A DNA stretch of 64,000 bases from Streptomyces sp. NRRL S-118 (lineage in GTDB: Bacteria; Actinomycetota; Actinomycetes; Streptomycetales; Streptomycetaceae), in assembly GCF_000716335.1 (NCBI RefSeq), contig NZ_KL591006.1:89330-153329 (forward strand). The letters are read 5' to 3'. A program made the translations under genes and the position numbers. The notes under the pieces were generated by a model. It was not told where the DNA came from. It ran no database searches and worked only from the letters and a program-made list of their open reading frames with translations. Shown here piece by piece: positions 24,100 to 32,844 of the stretch (positions are counted from its first letter, which is position 1; each line of letters begins with the position of its first letter).

Positions 24100-24663
24100 A
24101 TGGCGAAGGACACACCACCGCGCTGGGACCGCAGGATGCAGCAGCGCCTGGCGCGCGGCGAGGCGGCGGCGCTGGGTGAGCTGTACGACCGGTTCGCCTC
24201 GCTCGTGCACAGCACCGCGCACCGCGTGCTGGACGACGAGGAGGCCGCCGACCAGGTCACGCGCGAGGTGTTCGGGTACGTGTGGGAGAACCCGGACGCG
24301 TACGAGCCGCGCCGCGAGGGCTCCATGCGGTCCTGGATCGCCCGGCTCACCCGCAGCCAGGCCGTGCACCGGCTGCGGCAGGCGGAGGCGGCGGCGTTCA
24401 CCGAGCGCGGCGGGGGCACGCAGGAGGAGCTGGAGCAGAAGGTGCGGCGCGCGGCGGCGGCCGCCCGCGCGGACTACATCGTCCAGTCGATGCCGACGCC
24501 GCTGCGGCAGGCGCTGGAGCTGGCGTACTTCCAGCGCCGCGACTACCGCCAGACCGCGGCGGACCTCGGGGTGACGGAGGACGAGGCGCGGCGCCGGCTG
24601 CGGCTGGGTCTCCAGTTGCTGTCCACCGCGAACACCCGGCCGGTGGACGGGCGGACGCTGTGA
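24100..24663 (+). CDS. ECF-like RNA polymerase sigma factor
   Basis: 187 aa from ATG 24100, preceded by CCGGAGG. Sigma-70 region 2 (~20-90: LGELYDRFASLVHSTAHRVLDDEEAADQVTREVFGYVWENP) and region 4 (~130-180: MPTPLRQALELAYFQRRDYRQTAADLGVTEDEARRRLRLGLQLL). Region 2.4 and region 4 helix-turn-helix are complete. Coupled to a downstream zinc-finger anti-sigma by GTGA overlap, the standard arrangement for a sigma factor controlled by its own antagonist. Confidence 0.93.
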   Translation: MAKDTPPRWDRRMQQRLARGEAAALGELYDRFASLVHSTAHRVLDDEEAADQVTREVFGYVWENPDAYEPRREGSMRSWIARLTRSQAVHRLRQAEAAAFTERGGGTQEELEQKVRRAAAAARADYIVQSMPTPLRQALELAYFQRRDYRQTAADLGVTEDEARRRLRLGLQLLSTANTRPVDGRTL

Positions 24664-25976
24664 CCGGGCCCCTGGACGGCGGCGGCCGGGACGGCGGGGA
24701 GGACGAGGTGCGGGGCGCTCCGCGCATACCGGCACCGCGGCGGGCCGTCGACGACTTCGACCCGATGCCGCCCGCGCCCGGACCGGCCCCCGTTCCGGCG
24801 ACCGCTCCCGCGCCCGGACCGGGGCCGGGCGCCGCGGCGCAGGCGCCGCCCGGCCTGCCGCACACGGTCCTGAAGTCCCTGCTGGGCGCGTGGGCGCTGT
24901 CGGCCTGCTCGGCCGAGGAGACCGCGGCCGTCGAGGACCACCTGACCGAGTGCGCGCCGTGCGCGGACGAGGCGCTGCGGCTGCGCGACGCGGTGGCGCT
25001 GCTGCACCACGAGCGCGACCTGGACCTCGATCCGCTGCTGCGGTCGCGGGTGCTGGAGAACTGCCTGGGCCGCCGCCCGGCCCGTATCCCGGTGCCCGAC
25101 TGGGCCGGGCCGTACGACGCGGAGACGGCGCGGCTGGACGCGCTGCTGCGGGACATCGGGGACGCGGAGTGGCACACCCCGGTGCGGCTGAAGTGGTTCG
25201 ACGGCGAGGGGGCGGTCAGCCGCCGGACCACCGTGGCCGGGGTGATCGGCCACCTCCTCGCGGTGGACGGGCTGGTCATGTCGGCGCTCGGGCTGGGCGA
25301 CCCGCTGGTCGCCGGGGACCCGGGCACGCCGCCGGGGCCTGCCGCGCCGGTCGTCCCGAGGGACCGTACGGAGGCGTACTGGCGCGCCGCGCACCACCCG
25401 CCGACGCGGACGATCCGCGAGCCGTGGCGCGAGCAGAGCCACACCCTGATCCGCACGGTCTCCTTCGCGGGCCGCGGGGTGGCGGAACTCTCCGTGTCGT
25501 ACGGCGACTTCGCCCTTCCGCTGCGGGACTCGCTGCTCGACCGGGCCTTCGAGTGCTGGGTGCACGCGGAGGACATCGCGAACGCCGTGGACTACCCGTA
25601 CGAGGCGCCCAGCGGCGCGCATCTGCACGGCATGATCGACCTCGCGGCCCGCCAGTTGCCGGCCGCGCTCGCCGACCGCCGCCGTGCGGGGCTCGCGGCC
25701 CCGCCCCGCCACCTGGTCGCGGCCGGTGCGCCGGGCCGCTCGCTCCACCTGGAGGTCGAGGGCTCGGGCGGCGGCCACTGGTACATCGCCCTGGACTCGC
25801 CGGGGGCGGTCGGCACCCCCGACGAGACGGTCGCGCAGGTGGCCCTGGACGCGGAGGAGTTCTGCCAGCTGGTGGCGGGCCACGTTCCCCCGGAGGAGGC
25901 GGCCGCCGGCCAGGACGGCGACCGGGAAGCCATCAAGGACGTCCTCTTCGCCGCCGCTTCCCTGAGCCGCATGTAG
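24660..25976 (+). CDS. Zinc-finger anti-sigma fused to MDMPI/DinB-like domain
   Basis: 438 aa from GTG 24660, overlapping the sigma stop by 4 nt. A Pro/Ala-rich linker (~35-65) precedes an anti-sigma zinc finger with H94-x3-C98-x2-C101 (VEDHLTECAPCADEA). Residues ~125-400 form a maleylpyruvate-isomerase N-terminal-like (DinB-fold) domain (VAGVIGHLLAVDGLVMSALG, FECWVHAEDIANAV). No membrane helix, so it is a soluble anti-sigma. The fusion suggests control by a mycothiol-like or metal-linked redox signal sensed by the DinB-fold domain; that is inference. Confidence 0.88.
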   Translation: MTGPLDGGGRDGGEDEVRGAPRIPAPRRAVDDFDPMPPAPGPAPVPATAPAPGPGPGAAAQAPPGLPHTVLKSLLGAWALSACSAEETAAVEDHLTECAPCADEALRLRDAVALLHHERDLDLDPLLRSRVLENCLGRRPARIPVPDWAGPYDAETARLDALLRDIGDAEWHTPVRLKWFDGEGAVSRRTTVAGVIGHLLAVDGLVMSALGLGDPLVAGDPGTPPGPAAPVVPRDRTEAYWRAAHHPPTRTIREPWREQSHTLIRTVSFAGRGVAELSVSYGDFALPLRDSLLDRAFECWVHAEDIANAVDYPYEAPSGAHLHGMIDLAARQLPAALADRRRAGLAAPPRHLVAAGAPGRSLHLEVEGSGGGHWYIALDSPGAVGTPDETVAQVALDAEEFCQLVAGHVPPEEAAAGQDGDREAIKDVLFAAASLSRM

Positions 25977-26009
25977 CGGCGGCGGCCCCGGGCGGGGGTT
26001 CGCGCCGCC

Positions 26010-26861
26010 TCAGCCGAAGACGACGGTGCGGCGGCCGTTCAGCAGGATGCGGCGTTCCGCGTGCCACTTGACCGCGCGGGCCAGCGCCTGGCACTCGACG
26101 TCGCGGCCGATCGCCACGAGCTGCTCGGGGGTGACCTCGTGGCCGACCCGCTCGACCTCCTGCTCGATGATCGGGCCCTCGTCGAGGTCGGCCGTGACGT
26201 AGTGGGCCGTCGCGCCGATCAGCTTCACGCCGCGCGCGTGCGCCTGGTGGTAGGGCTTGGCGCCCTTGAAGCTCGGCAGGAAGGAGTGGTGGATGTTGAT
26301 CACACGGCCGCTGAGCTGCTTGCACAGGTCGTCCGAGAGGACCTGCATGTACCGGGCGAGCACCACCAGCTCGACGTTCTCGCCGCGCACCAGCTCCAGC
26401 AGTTCGGTCTCCGCCTGGGCCTTGGTGTCCTTGGTGACCGGGATGTGGTGGAACGGGACGTCGTAGGAGGCGGCGAGCTCCGCGAAGTCGGTGTGGTTGG
26501 AGACCACGCCGACGATGTCGACGGGCAGCGCGCCGATCCGCGTACGGAACAGCAGGTCGTTGAGGCAGTGCCCGTACTTCGACACCATCAGCACCACCCG
26601 CATGCGCTCGTCCGCGCGGTGGATCTGCCACTCCATGGCGAAGGAGTCCCCGACCGCCGCGAAGCTGGCCCGCAGTTTCTCCACCGTCACCGGCGCCTCG
26701 GCCGAGAAGTGGACGCGCATGAAGAACAGGCCCGTGTCCCGGTCCCCGAACTGCTGACTGTCCTCGATGTTGCAGCCCGTGATGAAGAGGTAGCTCGACA
26801 CGGCGTGCACGATGCCCTTTTTGTCCGGGCAGGAGAGGGTGAGGACATACTGGTCAGTCAT
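26010..26861 (-). CDS. purU: Formyltetrahydrofolate deformylase
   Basis: 283 aa from ATG 26861 (MTDQYVLTLSCPDKKGI); an ATG 18 nt upstream is also in frame, but family members begin at MTxQYVLT. N-terminal ACT domain (~1-85, GIVHAVSSYLFITGCNIEDSQQF) and C-terminal formyltransferase-fold hydrolase with NIHHSFLPSFKG and GATAHYVTADLDEGPIIEQ, which contain the catalytic Asn, His and Asp. It hydrolyses 10-formyl-THF to THF and formate, balancing one-carbon pools; the ACT domain responds to methionine/glycine in E. coli. Confidence 0.95.
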   Translation of the reverse strand: MTDQYVLTLSCPDKKGIVHAVSSYLFITGCNIEDSQQFGDRDTGLFFMRVHFSAEAPVTVEKLRASFAAVGDSFAMEWQIHRADERMRVVLMVSKYGHCLNDLLFRTRIGALPVDIVGVVSNHTDFAELAASYDVPFHHIPVTKDTKAQAETELLELVRGENVELVVLARYMQVLSDDLCKQLSGRVINIHHSFLPSFKGAKPYHQAHARGVKLIGATAHYVTADLDEGPIIEQEVERVGHEVTPEQLVAIGRDVECQALARAVKWHAERRILLNGRRTVVFG

Positions 26862-26907
26862 CCTCGCAGGATGCCACATTCCGGCGGCACCCCGGTCCGA
26901 GGGTCCG

Positions 26908-27402
26908 TCAGGCGGACCGGGTCATGATCCGCAGCACGTCCAGCGACCGCGGCGGCTCGTCCGGGTCCTCCCCGTCGTTCGCCGCCAGCCGCACGTGCGC
27001 GTCCCGCGCCGCCCGCACCGCCTCCGGCCAGCCGTGGTGCGCCATGTAGTCCGTGACCGGGGCGTCCGGCCCCACCTGGTGCATGATCCGCAGCACCCGG
27101 AGCACGGCGACGTCCACCAGCGCGGCCTCGGCGGAGTCCCGGAATATCGTCCCGACGTACTTCTCGGCGGACCAGTTGTCCAGCCACGTGTCCTCCACCA
27201 GCCGGTACACGGCGTCGGTGACGTCCCCGTACCCCTCACGGCCGGCCAGCCAGCACTCCTGGTGGAACACCGGGTCGGAAAGCATGTGCAGCGCCGAGCG
27301 CACATTGCTGCGCCAGCGCCACCACGGCATGTCATTGAGCGGCATGCCGCCCATGGTGGAGGAGCGACGGCCGCGACGGGAAGAGTTCACCGAACTGGAC
27401 AC
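26908..27402 (-). CDS. SCO4402-family protein
   Basis: 164 aa from GTG 27402; ATG at 27354 (MGGMPLNDMPWWRWRS) is a serious alternative start because conservation begins there. Trp-rich N-terminus (MPWWRWRSNVRSALHML) followed by a helical domain (VTDAVYRLVEDTWLDNWSAEKYVGTIFRDS...). Members are restricted to actinomycetes and have no known function. It lies 46 nt upstream of purU in the same direction. No membrane or signal segment. Confidence 0.85.
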   Translation of the reverse strand: MSSSVNSSRRGRRSSTMGGMPLNDMPWWRWRSNVRSALHMLSDPVFHQECWLAGREGYGDVTDAVYRLVEDTWLDNWSAEKYVGTIFRDSAEAALVDVAVLRVLRIMHQVGPDAPVTDYMAHHGWPEAVRAARDAHVRLAANDGEDPDEPPRSLDVLRIMTRSA

Positions 27403-27523
27403 GTTTCGATCGTACGTTCCCCTCCGGTACGGGCGGACCGCACCCCGCAATTCACCTCGTCGTCACCCAGCGTTGAACCGCCCTCACAACAGCGTTACCC
27501 ATGAGGCGGAAGTGTGCGTGAGC

Positions 27524-28810
27524 ATGACCGGTAGCGGCAACGGCAGGCCCAGCACGCGACGTTTCCCCACAACCCTCCCCTTCAGGGCCGCGACGGCACT
27601 CGTCTCGGCCTGTCTCCTCGCCGGCTGCGGAGCCCTCCCTGGAGCCACGGGGGGCTCCAGGGAGCCCGTCACGGTGATGACCTGGGCACCGGAAGGCACC
27701 CGTGCCACCAATATGCCCGGAATGCCCGCCATGGCGGAGGCGTACGCCCGCTGGGTCAACGCCCGGGGCGGCATCGACGGCCACGAGCTGCGCGTCCTCA
27801 CCTGCAACGAGCGCAACGACCCGGGGGGCGCCGCCGACTGCGCCCGCCGCGCCGCGGACCAGGGGGTGGTCGCCGTCGTCGGCTCGTACAGCCAGAACGG
27901 CAGGGCCTTCATGGCCCCGCTGGAGGCGGCCGGCATCCCCTACATCGGCGGCTACGGCCTCACCGACGACGAGTTCACCAGCTTCCTCTCCTACCCCGTC
28001 AACGGAGGCCAGCCCGCGCTGCTCGCGGGCAACGGCATGCAGCTCGCCGACGCCTGCGAGCGCGTCTCGCTCGTCCGGCCCGACTCCGTCAACGGCGACA
28101 GCCTCCCCCACCTCCTCAACTCCGGCCTCGCGCAGCGCAGTCACCGCACCGCCACCGACATCCCGGCCGCCGAGGACGCCGGCGAGTACACGGCCACGGC
28201 CCGGCAGTCCCGCAACCGGGCGGGCGACGCGGGCGGCTGCGTCACCGCCGCCCTCGGCGAGCGCACCGCGAACTTCTTCGACTCCTTCCGCCGCCTGCCG
28301 CCCGACGGGCGCACGGTGAAGGTCTCCTCGGTCCTCGGCAGCGTCGACCAGCCGCTGGTGGACCGCACCGGCGGCGCCAGCAGCCCCTTCGAAGGCGCCT
28401 ACATCACCGGCTGGTACCCGGAGGCGGACGACCCCCGCTGGGACGCGATGAAGCAGGTCATCCGCGAACACGCCTTCGACGACGACCGGATCGACCCGGC
28501 CGACGCGGGTGTCCAGACCACGTGGATCGCCTACACCGTGCTGCGCCGGGTGATCGAAGTGCTCGGCACCGACGACATCACCGCGAGCGCGATCGCCCAC
28601 GCCCTGGACCGCGGCGTCGAGGTGGACACCGGCGGCCTCACACCCCCGCTGCGCTGGCGCTACGAGGACATGCTCGGCACGCCCGGCTTCCCGCGCATAG
28701 TGAACCGGGATGTCACCTTCCAGGTGGTGCGCCAGGGACGCCTGGTCGCTCAGCAGGACGGCTTCGTCGACACCGGGCCGACGCTCAGCAGCCTGTCCAG
28801 CGTCGCTTGA
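27524..28810 (+). CDS. Lipoprotein, type 1 periplasmic-binding-protein (LivK/branched-chain-like)
   Basis: 428 aa from ATG 27524 (GTG 27518 also possible). Lipoprotein signal with lipobox LLAGC (C35), then a Leu/Ile/Val-binding-type fold from ~50 to 425: GMPAMAEAYARWVNARGGIDGHELRVLTCNERNDPGGAADCARR, VVAVVGSYSQNGRAFM, IPYIGGYGLTDDEF. It is a membrane-anchored solute-binding protein with no adjacent permease or ATPase genes, so it may act as a sensor or use a remote transporter. Ends at a bidirectional hairpin (28831-28858). Confidence 0.88.
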   Translation: MTGSGNGRPSTRRFPTTLPFRAATALVSACLLAGCGALPGATGGSREPVTVMTWAPEGTRATNMPGMPAMAEAYARWVNARGGIDGHELRVLTCNERNDPGGAADCARRAADQGVVAVVGSYSQNGRAFMAPLEAAGIPYIGGYGLTDDEFTSFLSYPVNGGQPALLAGNGMQLADACERVSLVRPDSVNGDSLPHLLNSGLAQRSHRTATDIPAAEDAGEYTATARQSRNRAGDAGGCVTAALGERTANFFDSFRRLPPDGRTVKVSSVLGSVDQPLVDRTGGASSPFEGAYITGWYPEADDPRWDAMKQVIREHAFDDDRIDPADAGVQTTWIAYTVLRRVIEVLGTDDITASAIAHALDRGVEVDTGGLTPPLRWRYEDMLGTPGFPRIVNRDVTFQVVRQGRLVAQQDGFVDTGPTLSSLSSVA

Positions 28811-28830
28811 GCCGGCCCGTACGCGACGGA

Positions 28831-28858
28831 CGGCGACGGCCCGGCGGGGCCGTCGCCG
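28831..28858. terminator. Bidirectional hairpin terminator
   Basis: A 12-bp perfect stem (CGGCGACGGCCC / GGGCCGTCGCCG) with a 4-nt GGCG loop lies between the convergent lipoprotein and Q/P-rich membrane-protein genes. Confidence 0.8.
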
Positions 28859-28860
28859 GC

Positions 28861-30222
28861 TCAGAGCTGGGTCGGCTGGCGCAGGGTCAGGCCGTAGGTG
28901 GTGGCGATCTTGTTCCAGAGGGCGGACGCCTGCTGCTTGGCGGCCGTCGCCTCCCCGCTGGCCCGGTTGGCCTGGGCGGTGTGGCTGGTGGTGCGCGCCT
29001 GGCCGTCCTTGCAGCCCTTCTTGCCGTCCACCTGCTTGGCCCAGATCGCGTAGTGGTCGTCGGCGGACGCGGACGCCTGCCACGCCTTGGTGAGGGACGC
29101 GGTCAGGGTAGTGTGGTCCGGCAGCTTGTCGACCTGCAGGGTCTGCAGCTTGGTCACCAGCCCGCGGCGCTGCTTCGCGGCATCGAGCAGGTCGGTGGCG
29201 GCCTGGTCCAGGCTCTTGCACCGCTTGATGTTCTCGACGGAGCGGATGACCGCGGCCCGGCTGTCGTTGCTCTCGGCGAGGAGCTTGTCGAGCGCCTCCG
29301 CCTGCGTCCGGACCGGGTCGGCGGCGGCCGGGGCCCCGCTGCCGCGGGGCGCCGGTGAGGTCGCCGCGGCGACGTCCGTGGTGTCGCGCCGGGTGCCGGA
29401 GTCGTCACCGCCGCCGCTGAGCAGCGCCCCGGCGCCGAGACCGACGGCCGCGCAGCCCACGACGACCGCGGTGATGAGCGTCACCTTCGCCGACCGCCGC
29501 GGCGCGGGCCGCTGCGGCTCGTCGTACGGCTGCTCGTACTGCTGGTGCTGGTGCTGCTGGGGGTACTGCTGCTGTGCGCCGTAGCGCGGCATGTGCTGGG
29601 TGGCGCCCGCGTCGCTGCGGAAGAGGCTGTCGAACTCCGCGGGCGGCTGGCGCTCGTCCGGGGTGCCGGGCCGGATGCCGTAGGGCGCACCGGTCGGCTG
29701 CGGCGGAACGGGCGGCAGGTACTGGGTGGCCTCGGCGTCGGACCCGGCCGGCGGCGCCACCGGGCCGGGGTGTCCCGCGACCGGCGGTATGTACTGCGTG
29801 GCGTCGGCATCGGCCCCCGCAGGGGCGGCTGCCGCCCCGGTGGGCATCTCCGGCGGCAGCGGCTGGGCGACGGTCCCGTACTGCTGGTGCTGCTGGCCGT
29901 GCGGCGGCTGCTGGTGCTGCTGGCCGTGCGGGGGCTGGGCCTGCGGCGGCTGCGCGTGCTGCTGCGGGTACTGCGCGGGGGCCGGGTACTGCTGGTACGC
30001 CCCCGGCTGCCGCGGCTGCCCGTAGTCGCCCGGCTGCGCCTGCTGACCGCCGTCCGGCGGGCCCCAGGGTCCGCCCCACGCCTGTCCGCCGGCCGGACCG
30101 GCACCCGCGGCGCCCGCGTCCGCGGCCCAGGTCTCGCCGCCCTCGGCGGGCAGCACGACACCTTCGTGCGCGGGCCGCGCCGCCGGAAGGTGCGGCTCCT
30201 GACCCTGTCCGCTCTGCGTCAC
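28861..30222 (-). CDS. Single-pass membrane protein with Q/P-rich cytoplasmic region and repeated ATQ motifs
   Basis: 453 aa from ATG 30222. Residues ~60-240 are Gln/Pro/Tyr/His-rich and disordered. Three copies of an ATQ-hydrophobic-P motif occur: DATQYIPPV (T142), EATQYLPPV (T166) and GATQHMPRY (T208). One membrane helix (~247-268) separates this from an extracellular helical domain (~310-450) with paired cysteines (KRCKSLD and KKGCKDG). The repeated ATQ-x-hydrophobic-P peptide looks like a phospho-threonine/FHA-binding site used with PknB-type kinases in actinobacteria; this is inference. Function unknown. Confidence 0.82.
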   Translation of the reverse strand: MTQSGQGQEPHLPAARPAHEGVVLPAEGGETWAADAGAAGAGPAGGQAWGGPWGPPDGGQQAQPGDYGQPRQPGAYQQYPAPAQYPQQHAQPPQAQPPHGQQHQQPPHGQQHQQYGTVAQPLPPEMPTGAAAAPAGADADATQYIPPVAGHPGPVAPPAGSDAEATQYLPPVPPQPTGAPYGIRPGTPDERQPPAEFDSLFRSDAGATQHMPRYGAQQQYPQQHQHQQYEQPYDEPQRPAPRRSAKVTLITAVVVGCAAVGLGAGALLSGGGDDSGTRRDTTDVAAATSPAPRGSGAPAAADPVRTQAEALDKLLAESNDSRAAVIRSVENIKRCKSLDQAATDLLDAAKQRRGLVTKLQTLQVDKLPDHTTLTASLTKAWQASASADDHYAIWAKQVDGKKGCKDGQARTTSHTAQANRASGEATAAKQQASALWNKIATTYGLTLRQPTQL

Positions 30223-30367
30223 CGGGACTCCTACGTGTGTACCTACGGAATCGTCGGTTCACGCTACCGGGTGACTCCCGGCCCGCGCACACGTGTGTGG
30301 CAGCAGTAACAAGAACCTCCTTCGGGACGCTGTTGAGGGGCTTTCCGGCGGTGTCCCGCCGCCCCTC

Positions 30368-31750
30368 CTAGGCTGCCTGCAGTTCCAGACGGGCGCCGAA
30401 CTCGCGGACCGACGGCTCGTTCGCGTACGGCTCCAGGCGGTACTGGAGGTCGTCCAGGTACTCCGCGCCCCGCGTCGAGCGCAGGGTGCCCAGCAGCTCC
30501 ACCGCGCGCGTGCCCGTGTGGCAGGCCAGTTCGACCTCGCGCTGCTGAACCTGGGCCGTGGCCAGCAGCACCAGCCCGATCGCGCGCCGCCTCGCCCGCG
30601 TCTCCGGGTGCCCGTCCAGCGCGTCGCGCGCCGCCCGCGCCGACAACTCGGGTTGCCCCAGGTCCCGGTGGCAGTGCGCCAGTTCGTCCGCGAGGTACGC
30701 GTGGTCGAAGTGGGCGATCCACGCCGGGTCGTCGCCCGCGTCCGGGTCGGCCCGGTCCATCGCGGCGACCGCGCGGCCCGCCACCTCCTGACACAGGCGC
30801 GCGTCGCCGAGCAGCGCGTACCCGCGCGCCTCGGCCGCCAGGAACATCGCCTCGGCCCGCGGCGTCACGTGCCCCCGCGCGCCTTCCTGCGCGGCCCGCG
30901 CCAGTTGCGCGATCTCCCGCGGATTGCCGAGCTGGGCCGCCAGGTGGCTCATGGACGCGGCCAGGACGTACCCGCCGTACCCGCGGTCCCCGGCCGCTTG
31001 GGCGAGCCGCAGCGCCTGGATGTAGTACCGCTGCGCCAGCCCCGGCTGCCCGGTGTCCACGGCCATGTACCCGGCCAGCTCGGTCAACCGGGCGACCGCC
31101 GCGAACAGTTGGCGCCCCACGGCGTCGCGGTACGAGCCCGACAGCAGCCCGGAGACCACGCTGTTGAGGTAGTGCACCACGACGGGCCGCACGTGCCCGC
31201 TGCCGAACCGGTGGTCCAGGTCCACGAGCGCGTCCGTCATCGCCCGTACGGCCTCGACGTCCGACGCCCCGACCCGGGCCCCGGCCTGCCGCGCCACCTG
31301 CGGGTCGGCGCCCGTGATCAGCCAGTCGCGGCTCGGCTCGACCAGCGCCGAGGCGGCGACCGTCGTACCGGAGAGGAAGTCGCGCCGCCCCACGTCGCTG
31401 CGCCACAGCTCGCAGACCTGCTCGATGGCGCCGAGCACGGTCGGCGCGAACTGGAGGCCCACGCCGGAGGCGAGGTTCTTGCCGTTGGCCATGCCGATCT
31501 CGTCGATCGTGACCGTGCGCCCCAGCTTGCGGCCCAGCGCCTCGGCGATGATCCCGGGCGCCCGTCCCCGCGGCTGCTGGCCGCGCAGCCAGCGCGCCAC
31601 GGAGGTCTTGTCGTAGCGCAGGTCGAGTCCGCGCTCCTGCCCGACCATGTTGACGCGGCGGGCGAGCCCGGCGTTGGAACACCCCGCTTCCTGGATGAGA
31701 GCCTGCAGCCGTTCGTTCGGCTGTCGGGCGACGAGCGGCCTCGCTGCCAT
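30368..31750 (-). CDS. NsdA/NsdB-like regulator: XRE HTH plus TPR-like repeats
   Basis: 460 aa from ATG 31750. An N-terminal XRE-like DNA-binding region (~14-75: RLQALIQEAGCSNAGLARRVNMVGQE, DKTSVARWLRGQQPRG) is followed by ~350 residues of TPR-like helical repeats (LTELAGYMAVDTGQPGLAQRYYIQALRLAQAAGD and similar). This is the architecture of the Streptomyces NsdA/NsdB negative regulators of sporulation and antibiotic production. Here SVARWLRGQQPRG is a strong recognition-helix candidate. The exact ortholog cannot be settled from sequence reading alone. Confidence 0.85.
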   Translation of the reverse strand: MAARPLVARQPNERLQALIQEAGCSNAGLARRVNMVGQERGLDLRYDKTSVARWLRGQQPRGRAPGIIAEALGRKLGRTVTIDEIGMANGKNLASGVGLQFAPTVLGAIEQVCELWRSDVGRRDFLSGTTVAASALVEPSRDWLITGADPQVARQAGARVGASDVEAVRAMTDALVDLDHRFGSGHVRPVVVHYLNSVVSGLLSGSYRDAVGRQLFAAVARLTELAGYMAVDTGQPGLAQRYYIQALRLAQAAGDRGYGGYVLAASMSHLAAQLGNPREIAQLARAAQEGARGHVTPRAEAMFLAAEARGYALLGDARLCQEVAGRAVAAMDRADPDAGDDPAWIAHFDHAYLADELAHCHRDLGQPELSARAARDALDGHPETRARRRAIGLVLLATAQVQQREVELACHTGTRAVELLGTLRSTRGAEYLDDLQYRLEPYANEPSVREFGARLELQAA

Positions 31751-32028
31751 GACTACCCCCTGTTGCCGCGGTGATCAGTCGCCTGATCACTGCCCGGCGA
31801 GAATGCGGAGAATGCAGAAGTTGACGTCGGATCGCTGACTTGTGCCCATACATCGCGCCATGACGTGCAATGACGGGAGACTGCCATATTCATGGCATGC
31901 CGCCCACCCGACTGTGGCTACCCGCGGACCACTCCCGGCCCTCCCGCGCGCCCCCACCCGTGCCTCCATGCGCCCCGGATGCCGAATCGATGCTCCTCCC
32001 CCTCCGCCTCCGCGCCCCGTAACCCGTC
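31751..32028. other. Divergent intergenic region
   Basis: 278 bp between two divergent regulatory-type genes. It is AT-richer near 31790-31900 and must hold both promoters. I see no strong palindrome or small gene. Confidence 0.4.
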
Positions 32029-32730
32029 GTGAGGCCGGTAGTTGAGCTGTCCGTGGAAGAGACCATCGGAGTCACGGAAGCCGCACAGATCCCCCAGCAG
32101 CGAGGCGAGCAGCTGCTGGACAGCGCCGTGCGGTACGCGGAAGAGCGGCACTGGGACGTGTTCCCCGGCACCTGGCTGGAGCCGGTGGACGGCGCGGAGC
32201 GGTGCTCGTGCGGCGACACGGCGTGCCCGGCGCCCGGCGCGCACCCGGCGAGGCCGGACTGGGCGACCCAGGCCACCGGCAGCGCCGTCGCGGCCCGCCG
32301 CATGTGGGGCAAGCAGCCCAGGGCGTCGATCCTGCTGCCCACGGGACGCACCTTCGACGCGCTGGACGTCCCCGAGTCGGCGGGCTTCCTGGCGCTGGCG
32401 CGGATGGAGCGGATGGACCTCACCCTGGGCCCGGTGACCTGCACCCCGGCCCGCCGGATGCAGTTCTTCGTCCTGCCGGGCGGCGCCGTCAAGGTGGCCG
32501 ACCTGGTGCGGAAGCTGGGCTGGTCGCCGGCCTCGCTCGATCTGGTGGCGCTGGGCGAGGGCCAGTACGTGGCGGCGCCCCCGACCCGGGTGGGCGGGCA
32601 CGGCGCGGTGCAGTGGGCCCGCCGCCCCACACCCGCGAACCGCTGGCTGCCCGACGCCGAGGAGCTGATCAGCCCGCTGGCGTACGCGTGCGGACGCGAG
32701 GCGGCCGCCGCCCGCGCCCGGCAGGGCTGA
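32029..32730 (+). CDS. Bifunctional DNA primase/polymerase (prim-pol)-like protein
   Basis: 233 aa from GTG 32029; later GTG/ATG codons in the first 15 residues are possible starts. After ~40 residues comes a prim-pol N-terminal-like fold: VRYAEERHWDVFPGTWLE, a possible zinc site CSCGDTACPAPGAHP (~57-71), and ILLPTGRTFDALDVPESAGFLAL, GPVTCTPARRMQFFVLPGG. The usual catalytic acidic motif after beta-2 is not clear, so it may be an inactive regulatory relative. Such genes are conserved and widespread in Streptomyces. Role unknown; not part of a plasmid or phage context here. Confidence 0.8.
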   Translation: MRPVVELSVEETIGVTEAAQIPQQRGEQLLDSAVRYAEERHWDVFPGTWLEPVDGAERCSCGDTACPAPGAHPARPDWATQATGSAVAARRMWGKQPRASILLPTGRTFDALDVPESAGFLALARMERMDLTLGPVTCTPARRMQFFVLPGGAVKVADLVRKLGWSPASLDLVALGEGQYVAAPPTRVGGHGAVQWARRPTPANRWLPDAEELISPLAYACGREAAAARARQG

Positions 32731-32777
32731 CCGCCCGGCCCTCTGCGGACGCACCGGCGCGTCCGTAGGCTGGCTCC

Positions 32778-32801
32778 CGTACGACCGTACGACCGTACGA
32801 C
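32778..32801 (+). repeat. Three tandem CGTACGAC repeats upstream of ABC genes
   Basis: Three perfect 8-bp copies, 44-67 bp before the ABC ATPase start codon. It could be a protein-binding array or a slippage-prone promoter spacer. Confidence 0.6.
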
Positions 32802-32844
32802 CGTCGGCCGATCGACGGGTACGGAACGGGGACCAGGGGAGACC

